Assembly: GCA_016706405.1 (NCBI GenBank)
Contig: JADJJT010000002.1
Span: 496,001-560,000, forward strand
Reading direction: 5' to 3'
DNA length: 64,000 nt
Source: Sphingobacteriales bacterium
GTDB taxonomy: Bacteria > Bacteroidota > Bacteroidia > Chitinophagales > UBA2359
Position numbers and translations under genes: made by a program. The first letter of the stretch is position 1, and each line of letters opens with the position of its first letter. Positions 52,771 through 60,087 of this stretch are shown here, piece by piece. The notes beneath the pieces were generated by a model. It was not told where the DNA came from. It ran no database searches and was given only the letters and a program-made list of their open reading frames with translations.

Positions 52771-55700
52771 TTAACGAAGCAAAGTTAAATTTCCGGAGAA
52801 ATTGATAACTCGCCCCGATTTAACAACGGCTTGTACGGTATAAACATAGACCTCCATTTCTTGAGGCTCGTTTTTAAAAGTACCATCCCATCCGGACATT
52901 GGGTCGTTGGTTTGGTAAACTAGCTGCCCCCATCGGTTGTATATGCGCAGTTCAAGTTGTGTAATGTGTTCTCGGCCCAAGACAAAAAATGTGTCATTTA
53001 ATTTGTCGCCGTCGGGGGTAAAAGCGTTTGGTGTGCCTAAAGTTATTGGTGGTACTACAATAATGGTTTTACAAATGGAGTCGTTACAAGATTGTGGACT
53101 AAGTGCGGTTAAACAAACAAGATATTCACCGGGCGTTTGGTAGCTATAAGTAGGATTTATTTCGTTACTGGTATTGCCGTCTCCAAAGGTCCATAGATAA
53201 TTAGTAGCACCAGTACTTAAATTAGTAAATAAAATGGGCAATCCGGGTTCGCTGGTATAGGTGCTGGCTTCAAAATCGGCAGTAGCGTAGCTGTAAACAT
53301 TTAAGATGGCTGTTATAGTGTCGGTTTTGTTGCAGGTTGTGCTGTCAAAAGCAATCAATTGTATTTGATAAACGCCCGGATTTGAGTATTCGTGCGCAGG
53401 AGGTGGCATTTCGGTAGTAGAACTGCCGTCGCCCCAAAGCCATAAATAGCTAATGCCGTTTCCGCCTCCGGATAATTGGACGGTTACCGGTTCACAACCA
53501 TCTTGCGGGGGTGTCATATTAACTTCTACAAAATTTGGCGGCAATAAAGTAAATGTTTTGATGGTTGTATCGGGTGGCGCACATTCGTTATCAACAATCA
53601 TAGTTGTGGTATAGGTACCGGGTTGAGTGTATATATGATTTGGGTCGGGGGAGGTGCTGGTTTGCCCGTCTCCAAATTGCCACATAAAGCTATCGGTTAG
53701 GGGTGCCCCTTTGGAGTCAAACTTAACTAATAGTTTTTCGTCACAGGGGTCGGGCAGTATTATATCAAAATTGCCATTGATAAGGGTGTCTTTAACTACA
53801 ATTTTAATAGTTGCAGTATCGCTGCCATTGCAGCTAAGGGGGTTGTAGGCTATTAAAGTAACGGTATAAGTGCCTGCTTTTGTGTATTCAAATTGGGGTT
53901 TGGTAATATTGCTGGTATCATTAGTTGCCGAGCCAATGCCAAAATCCCAATGAAAAGTAGTTCCGTTTTTGCTGGTATTGCCGAATACTTGTTTTAAAGG
54001 ACGACAGCCATTTTTTCCGGAAATTTTTGCCTCAACATTAGGCGCAATGGTAATAGTTTGTTTTACGGTATCGGTGCCGGGGCATCCGGGCACTGCACTT
54101 TGGGCAATTAAAGTAATTTCGTAGTTGCCATCAATAGTGTAAGTGTGGGTGGCTATGGTGTCGGTACTGGTTTGCCCGTCTCCAAATTGCCAACTAAACG
54201 AAACGGCTCCGTTAAAATCGGCTATTGGCGTAACAATAACGGTTTTTGTCTCACAATCAAGCTCGTAGGTAAAATTGGCGGTTAGCGTAGCGGGGTCAAG
54301 CACGGTAATAGTGGTATAGGCGGTATCGGCTTCGTTACAAGCGTTAGGGTCCCATGCCACCAGCATTACGTTATAGACGCCGGTTTTGGTATAGGTAAAA
54401 TTAGGATTGGTTAGGGTTGAGGTATTGTTATTGTCATCAAAGTCCCAAAAATAATTGGTTGCGTTTTTACTTTTATTTGTAAATTTTACGTTTAAAGGCA
54501 CGCATCCGGTAATGCTTGGATCGGCTAAGGCATCGGCCAAAACAATAGGTGGCTGAAAATCGAATTTTATAGCGCCTAAATTGCAGTTGTCGGCGTTGTT
54601 TGTTTTTGACCACACGCCCGAAGTAGTAGGGAATAAATTTGTTCCACCGCATCCGGCACAAACAGCTTGGTAAACAATGCCTGCCTTGTCGAACCTACTG
54701 GTTCCGCCATCTACATGTTCATCTGCCCCATCAAAGCCACTGCCATTGCCGCCAAAAAAGCTGGCATATTCTAAAGCTTTGGCATCTTCGGTTAGCACAA
54801 AAAAGTAAAAATCGTTGCCATCGGTTGTTTTTTTATAAGCATCGGAGGTTGTAACAAGGCCGTTTGTTCCAAATGAACTTGGCATACCAAAATTGGGTGA
54901 GTCGGCCCCCCAGCCCGACACATAAATGCGGTTGCATATATCAATTAAAAATGCTGTGGGCGAAATGTTAGGCTCGCCGTTGCCGTTGCCAAATACGGTA
55001 CTAAATTCGGTTTTTGTTAAGTCGAGGGTTAATTTATGGATAAATTGCCCGCTTCCAGAGTTGCTGTACACGCCAGATGTTACAGGGTAATTTCCGGATG
55101 TTTGACCTACTGTATAAACAAATTCATGCGCATCGTCAATTTCAACAAAATAGGCTTGGTCGTAGTCGTTTGTGCCTAAATAAGTGCTGGCCATTAATTT
55201 TTTGCCGTCGGCACTGATTTTCGATAAAAAGCCATCAATTTTGCCGCCATAGCTGCTATTTATTACGCCTGCCGTAGTCGGAAAATTACTGCTTCGGGTG
55301 CCTCCGGCGGTTAAAATATTGCCTTCGAGGTCTAATTTTAAACCGTAGGCTGCATCGGCACTGCTGCCGCCAAGGTAGGTGGCAAAAACGAGTGCCGATA
55401 AATCGGGTTTTATTTTGATTAAGACGCCATCTTGCGAGCCTCCGTGTTTGGTTTGGTAGGCCCCCGATGTTACCGGAAAATCGTTAGACCATGTGCACGA
55501 AGCGATAATAATTTGGTCGTTTGCATCTAAAAATACTTCGCCGCGCGCTTCGTCGGCGTAATTATAAGTTAGGTCTTTGTCAATATTAAGGCCGTCGTTA
55601 TCGCTACCGCCAATATAAGTTGCAGCTAAAAGGTCGCCTTCGGGTGCAAATTTAGCCACCACAATATCGCTGCCTTCATAAAACGGAATATTGCTGATGT

Positions 55701-56913
55701 CGCCCACATCGTTACCGCCGTTAAAGGTTTTGTCGTAAGCGCCGTTTGTTGCTGGAAAATTATTTGAGCCCGTAGTACCAAATAGTACTAAATTGTTTTG
55801 GCTATCAACAATTAGGCTGTGAGGTAATTCGTTTCGTTTGCCGCCTAAATAAGTCGAGTAAATTAAGGTTTTACCATCGGGGCTGAATTTGGTAATGCCC
55901 ATATCGGTGCCAAGTGTGCCTTCGCCACCGCCATAATCTTTTTGAAAAGCACCTATTGTTGTGGGGTAGCCATCGTCAAAAACGGTGCCGCCGGCGTATA
56001 AATGGCCTTCGCTGTCGTAGGTGGCGGTAAAGCCCCAGTTGTCGGCATACGAGCCGGTATAGGTCGAAAAAATAATGGTGGGGTCTATAAACAAAGTTTG
56101 GGTTTTGTCATAACCATCCGGAAAAACAAACTGCACTACCTTGTTGTTGGTTAAGGCGTATTGGCAAGCCACTTGGTTCATTTTGCCGTTACAATATTGA
56201 TAAACATAAGGGGCTGTTTCGGTAATTTTACCTAACGAAGTTTGAAGCTCTAAATGTCCTTGCTGGTTTATCCGGATGTTGTTTAATCCGGAAAATTGCA
56301 GTTGGATGACATCAGTATTACCGCCTGGGTGCACAATAAAATCATATTTAAGTTGGTCTTCGTCGTTGCTGGCATACCATCGCATATCTATGTTTTGGTA
56401 TATGTTTGTGTAGTTTAGTTCGGCAAAAAGTGGCACCTTAGCTGCCCAGTTTTTAGGATTGTTGCCTAAATAAAAATTTTGCCAAAATGGGTGTAGGCAA
56501 CTGCCTTCAATATTGGTTTTTGTGCTTGGCGTGGTGTTTAACAGTTGTAGTTTATAAGCGTGGTAGCGAACAAATTGTTGGCCTTTGTAAGGTTTAGCAC
56601 TATGGTGGCGTTGGTGCAAACTGTCCATATCGGCACTATTAGCCAATAAATAGGTGATGGTGTTGCCCTCGAAAAATAGGCGAGTGTTAGCCATTTTAAG
56701 GCTGTAATGCACTTGCGCCGGCCATTGCCCTTTGTTTTTGGCAAATTGAATATGTGGGTTGCTGGTTTCTGACGGACTGGGCAGTTGTTGATACGGGTGT
56801 TGACATTGCGCCAAAGCGCTGAAACTTAACACCGGGCTACAATAGTTTATTAACAGAAAAATAAAAGCACTGCAGCTGGCTAATAAAGGGCAAGATGTAT
56901 TTATTTTTTTCAT
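52771..56913 (-). CDS. Secreted SBBP/PKD-repeat protein with T9SS type B (gliding-motility) C-terminal domain
   Basis: The 1,380-residue protein has a signal peptide (FIFLLINYCSPVLSFSALAQ, about 18-37). An N-terminal beta-rich domain follows (about 55-290: FAKNKGQWPAQVHYS, KVPLFAELNYTNIYQNIDMRWY), the DUF7948-like region that usually precedes SBBP repeats. SBBP beta-propeller-like repeats come next (about 290-780; FSTYLGGxxxD and FPxTxGAYxxxxxGG motifs). About six PKD domains (about 800-1290) carry FxWDFGDGxTS/PxHTYxxPGxYxVxL. The last about 85 residues (TPNAFTPDGDKLNDTF, LRIYNRWGQLVY, GWDGTFKN, VVKSGRVINFSGNLTLLR) form the type B sorting domain (TIGR04131/CHU_C). It is probably cell-surface or released, binding a polymer through PKD domains. 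It is a single intact frame. Confidence 0.92.
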   Translation of the reverse strand: MKKINTSCPLLASCSAFIFLLINYCSPVLSFSALAQCQHPYQQLPSPSETSNPHIQFAKNKGQWPAQVHYSLKMANTRLFFEGNTITYLLANSADMDSLHQRHHSAKPYKGQQFVRYHAYKLQLLNTTPSTKTNIEGSCLHPFWQNFYLGNNPKNWAAKVPLFAELNYTNIYQNIDMRWYASNDEDQLKYDFIVHPGGNTDVIQLQFSGLNNIRINQQGHLELQTSLGKITETAPYVYQYCNGKMNQVACQYALTNNKVVQFVFPDGYDKTQTLFIDPTIIFSTYTGSYADNWGFTATYDSEGHLYAGGTVFDDGYPTTIGAFQKDYGGGEGTLGTDMGITKFSPDGKTLIYSTYLGGKRNELPHSLIVDSQNNLVLFGTTGSNNFPATNGAYDKTFNGGNDVGDISNIPFYEGSDIVVAKFAPEGDLLAATYIGGSDNDGLNIDKDLTYNYADEARGEVFLDANDQIIIASCTWSNDFPVTSGAYQTKHGGSQDGVLIKIKPDLSALVFATYLGGSSADAAYGLKLDLEGNILTAGGTRSSNFPTTAGVINSSYGGKIDGFLSKISADGKKLMASTYLGTNDYDQAYFVEIDDAHEFVYTVGQTSGNYPVTSGVYSNSGSGQFIHKLTLDLTKTEFSTVFGNGNGEPNISPTAFLIDICNRIYVSGWGADSPNFGMPSSFGTNGLVTTSDAYKKTTDGNDFYFFVLTEDAKALEYASFFGGNGSGFDGADEHVDGGTSRFDKAGIVYQAVCAGCGGTNLFPTTSGVWSKTNNADNCNLGAIKFDFQPPIVLADALADPSITGCVPLNVKFTNKSKNATNYFWDFDDNNNTSTLTNPNFTYTKTGVYNVMLVAWDPNACNEADTAYTTITVLDPATLTANFTYELDCETKTVIVTPIADFNGAVSFSWQFGDGQTSTDTIATHTYTIDGNYEITLIAQSAVPGCPGTDTVKQTITIAPNVEAKISGKNGCRPLKQVFGNTSKNGTTFHWDFGIGSATNDTSNITKPQFEYTKAGTYTVTLIAYNPLSCNGSDTATIKIVVKDTLINGNFDIILPDPCDEKLLVKFDSKGAPLTDSFMWQFGDGQTSTSPDPNHIYTQPGTYTTTMIVDNECAPPDTTIKTFTLLPPNFVEVNMTPPQDGCEPVTVQLSGGGNGISYLWLWGDGSSTTEMPPPAHEYSNPGVYQIQLIAFDSTTCNKTDTITAILNVYSYATADFEASTYTSEPGLPILFTNLSTGATNYLWTFGDGNTSNEINPTYSYQTPGEYLVCLTALSPQSCNDSICKTIIVVPPITLGTPNAFTPDGDKLNDTFFVLGREHITQLELRIYNRWGQLVYQTNDPMSGWDGTFKNEPQEMEVYVYTVQAVVKSGRVINFSGNLTLLR

Positions 56914-57158
56914 AATAATAGCCTTTTTGCCAATTCAATTAGTGTAATAAATGTGAATGGTAAAACTAAATTATATAACGGTAGTTTGCGCACAGAAGTT
57001 GTACGACATCTTTTGTTTTGGTAAAATTTTAAGCTTTGGTGGCGTTAAATTAGAAAATGTGCAAACCTCGCCCATTTTTTGCTTGAATTGAATAGCAATC
57101 TTTGCTTGTATTTCATCCGGATGTTTTCTTTGAAGCGAAACTGTATCTCGTTTTATGT

Positions 57159-58148
57159 TTAGCTTTCAAAGCTATTATTTACCGTATCATCTTCTGTTTC
57201 GAGGTGTTGAGCAATAGTTGGTATTATGCTCAAAGTGCCTATATTTTCATGTTGTTCTACCAGCGAGAAATACAAGAATACACTAACAATGGCAATAAAC
57301 ACAATGGTAAACATGCTAACTACACCCTGCACAATTTGTAATACAACAATAAGCGGCTCCCAGCCTTTTAAAGCAATAAAAGTTAGGCCATAAACAAATC
57401 CCGATACTAACAACGAGGGTATTCCTACTACCGAATAACAAATTAAAAAGGCTAAAACAAATAGCCACAATATTTTCCAGCGTTTGTTGGCCATCAGTTT
57501 TGCCGTACGCGAATAGGCGGCTATAACGCCTTTGCCCTCTACTAAACGCACCACGTATGTAAGCGAAAAAGGCACTAAAAAATAGACATATAAAGCAATT
57601 AGGATAAAAAAAATAGGAATTGCTATCACCCAGTGTATTGTTACGACTAAAAAAACACCAGCTGCCAGTACTATGTAAAAAGGAAAAATACTAAGTAAAA
57701 TTAGGCCTGCAACGCCTAATGTTGTTAAAATATACATACCAACATTTGCTTTTACCCTCGTCCAAATTTCGTTAACTGTAATCAAGTTTGGGTTGTCGTA
57801 TTCGGCGTAAAGGCGGGCAAACTCATAAATAACGGCGGTAACCATTATAGTTCCAAGGTACGATATTAACATAAATAACCACGACAAGCCCGCATATCGG
57901 CTAAACGCATCTAATGAAAGGTCATCTTGGTTGGCCATGCCACCAAATACGTCTTTCATACCTGTCAGCATCATCATGGTAAAAATACTGTTGCCTAACA
58001 GGCCCAAAAATATTAACGGAAAGGCAATTGCCAACAAGGCTTTGATTATTATTTTGTAGTTTCGGCGCATAAACTCTGTCGAAACGCCAACTACTTCGCT
58101 TAGGTTGCGGATTTTGCGGAATACTATTTTCGCGTTGTCAACTTGCAT
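57159..58148 (-). CDS. Polytopic membrane protein, unknown function
   Basis: The 329-residue protein has about six hydrophobic helices after a basic N-terminus (KIVFRKIRNLSEVVGVSTEFMRRNYK). The helices include FPLIFLGLLGNSIFTMMML, AGLSWLFMLISYLGTIMV, ILTTLGVAGLILLSIFPFYIVLAAGVFLV, and a central LVPFSLTYVVRLVEGKGVIAAYSRTAKLM segment resembling DUF4013/GDPD membrane-domain proteins. I cannot name the family confidently. It follows the M23 peptidase gene by 64 bp on the same strand and may be co-transcribed. Confidence 0.75.
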   Translation of the reverse strand: MQVDNAKIVFRKIRNLSEVVGVSTEFMRRNYKIIIKALLAIAFPLIFLGLLGNSIFTMMMLTGMKDVFGGMANQDDLSLDAFSRYAGLSWLFMLISYLGTIMVTAVIYEFARLYAEYDNPNLITVNEIWTRVKANVGMYILTTLGVAGLILLSIFPFYIVLAAGVFLVVTIHWVIAIPIFFILIALYVYFLVPFSLTYVVRLVEGKGVIAAYSRTAKLMANKRWKILWLFVLAFLICYSVVGIPSLLVSGFVYGLTFIALKGWEPLIVVLQIVQGVVSMFTIVFIAIVSVFLYFSLVEQHENIGTLSIIPTIAQHLETEDDTVNNSFES

Positions 58149-58212
58149 GATTTGGTCTGCCTGATTAAAATTTTTGCTTTTATATTGCGAGGCTGTTTGC
58201 CTTTGTTTACAT

Positions 58213-59307
58213 TTAGAGAGTGCTTGCTTTTAAAGGATTTGGGGCAGCTTGTTTTGTTTGTTGGATAGCTACGGAGTTATAATTGGTATTGCCGATAGTA
58301 TCTAAAGCCTGTTGAAAATTGGTTACGTAATTCAGGTAGCTTTCTTTTTGTTTTTTTGGTACAGGATTAGCCATCGGCAATCGTTCGCGGAGGTGGTCAA
58401 CTTGCCGCCCGTTTTTCCAAAATCTGAAGCACAAATGAGGGCCTGTTGCTAAGCCGGTACTACCTACATAGCCAATAATTTCGCCTTGTTTTAGGCGTTT
58501 GCCTCGGCGCATACCTTTGGCAAATTTCGAGAGATGCAAATATTGGGTCGTATAAGTGTTGTTGTGTTTTATTTTAACAAAATTGCCATTACCACGTGTG
58601 CGGCTGGCTTGTAGCACCACCCCATCGCCAATGGTTCGAATTGGGGTGCCTTTGGGCGCGGCATAATCGGTGCCAAAATGCCCCTTGAAGCGGCCAGTAA
58701 CGGGGTGCAACCGGCGGTGCGAGTAACGAGACGAAATACGGCTGTATTTTAACGGCGATTTTAAAAAAGCTTGTTTTAACGATTTGCCTTTTTCATCGTA
58801 ATAATCAGAATTGTCTTCGTTAGGCGTGGTGTTAAACGGGAAGGCATAAAAATCCTCGCCTTTATGTTTTATATAAGCAGCATGAATTTTGGCAATAGCC
58901 ATTAAGTTGTCGTTGGCGTAAACAGCATCGTAAATAATTTTAAACTCGTCATTCTCTTGTATATGAAAAAAATCAATTTGCCATTGAAAGATTTTTCCTA
59001 AATATACCGCAACCTCTGCGTCTAAACCTGCTTTTTCTAACGACTCGTACAACGAACCTTTAATAATACCTGCCCCGGCAATAGTTTTTGTTTCCGAAGG
59101 ATATTCGCAATAGCTAACACCTACGGTTGTATCCGGATAAAATGTAAGAGAGAGGTATTTAGCCGGCGACTCTTCGTATATTAGTGTTTGTAAATTGCCT
59201 GTATCCGGATTTTTTAATGTCCAGTAATCATGTCCGGATTTTAAATTGCGAGCGTCAAATATATTTTTAATTGCTGCTATTGTTGCCTCAAGCCAAGGGG
59301 CGGGCAA
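58213..59307 (-). CDS. M23-family peptidase, catalytic part (frame-broken gene)
   Basis: The 364-codon frame (TTG start at 59305-59307) holds the OapA/LysM-free middle region (PGTGNLQTLIYE-like) and a LytM/M23 domain: GRFKGHFGTDYAAPKGTPI (first His and Asp ligands), GNGNFVKIKHNNTYTTQYLHLSKFA, and GPHLCFRFWKNGRQVDHL. The usual HxH of the last motif is HLC here, with Cys in place of the second zinc-ligand His, a variant I believe is common among Bacteroidota. It acts on the peptidoglycan crosslink or serves as an activator. The real start is in the overlapping frame at 59277-59876; one A is missing from a run of seven (59312-59318, T on the plus strand). Confidence 0.87.
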   Translation of the reverse strand: MPAPWLEATIAAIKNIFDARNLKSGHDYWTLKNPDTGNLQTLIYEESPAKYLSLTFYPDTTVGVSYCEYPSETKTIAGAGIIKGSLYESLEKAGLDAEVAVYLGKIFQWQIDFFHIQENDEFKIIYDAVYANDNLMAIAKIHAAYIKHKGEDFYAFPFNTTPNEDNSDYYDEKGKSLKQAFLKSPLKYSRISSRYSHRRLHPVTGRFKGHFGTDYAAPKGTPIRTIGDGVVLQASRTRGNGNFVKIKHNNTYTTQYLHLSKFAKGMRRGKRLKQGEIIGYVGSTGLATGPHLCFRFWKNGRQVDHLRERLPMANPVPKKQKESYLNYVTNFQQALDTIGNTNYNSVAIQQTKQAAPNPLKASTL

Positions 59308-59876
59308 AGCATTTTTTTAAGTAAGGTAGGTAATAATTCGTTTTTGCCAATTTTATATTTTTGTATCTGGTAAATCGTTGGATTTACACCAAATCGTTCG
59401 GCGGCTTCAACTTGTGTTTCGTCTAAAAGCTCATTTTCTGTTAGCGGCTCTTCAGCTATGGGCAAAGTTTCTTCGTTGTCTGGTTCATTTTCCTCTAGAC
59501 CAATTGTATCACCAGCAGGTAGTTGTTCTTCCAGATTTTTAGCAGCTAAAGCGGTTTTATCTGAAAGCTCAGCCGCTTGATTTAAATTTGACAAAGTTTG
59601 CGCCGCAGCTAAGTTGCTTGTGCTTACCTTTATTTTATCGGTACTCGAAATAAAAAAAACGGTAAACAAACTGCCAATAAAAAGTCCAGCAATAAAGGCA
59701 AAGAGGGCTAATCGCGAAGTCAAGGCAAATACAATTTTAATAAGTACTTTGTTGTCGTAATGCGGTGCGAAATTACTAAAAATACAGCAATTAGCAGCAA
59801 AATTTGAACAATGGTTCAAAAAACTAAGCCTTTTGTAGTAGAACAAGTCATGAAAAATTAAAAAAATTATATTCAT
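59277..59876 (-). CDS. M23-family peptidase, N-terminal membrane-anchor part (frame-broken gene)
   Basis: This frame encodes one transmembrane helix (ALFAFIAGLFIGSLFTVFF) and an Ala/Glu-rich linker ending ELLPTLLKK. It then runs into 12 nonsense residues. Adding one A to the A7 run at 59312-59318 gives LLKKNALPAPWLEATIAAIKN and joins the M23 frame, so 58213-59876 is one gene. The start is uncertain: ATG 59876 precedes a long unusual stretch with few family features, and TTG at 59721-59723 just before the membrane helix is an attractive alternative. A TAATTTCG element near 59770 (minus strand) fits the later start. Confidence 0.72.
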   Translation of the reverse strand: MNIIFLIFHDLFYYKRLSFLNHCSNFAANCCIFSNFAPHYDNKVLIKIVFALTSRLALFAFIAGLFIGSLFTVFFISSTDKIKVSTSNLAAAQTLSNLNQAAELSDKTALAAKNLEEQLPAGDTIGLEENEPDNEETLPIAEEPLTENELLDETQVEAAERFGVNPTIYQIQKYKIGKNELLPTLLKKMLCPPLGLRQQ

Positions 59877-60041
59877 GCGTAAAACTAAGTTATCATTTCT
59901 AATGCCACTAAATAAGGGCAATATCAAGGTTATTTAGCTAAATTTTAGCTTGTAAATTTACCAAATTTAAAAAAAAATGGCACAATACCACTAAAAAATG
60001 TTAAATTGATATTAGGTCAATATAAAATATAACCAAATTTG

Positions 60042-60049
60042 TACTTTTG
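60042..60049 (+). promoter_or_regulatory. -7 element (TACTTTTG) for the zinc metalloprotease gene
   Basis: An exact TAnnTTTG match, 39 bp upstream of the ATG at 60088. Confidence 0.6.
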
Positions 60050-60087
60050 CACTGCTTTTTTTAAACATAAACAAACCCATTTAATAA

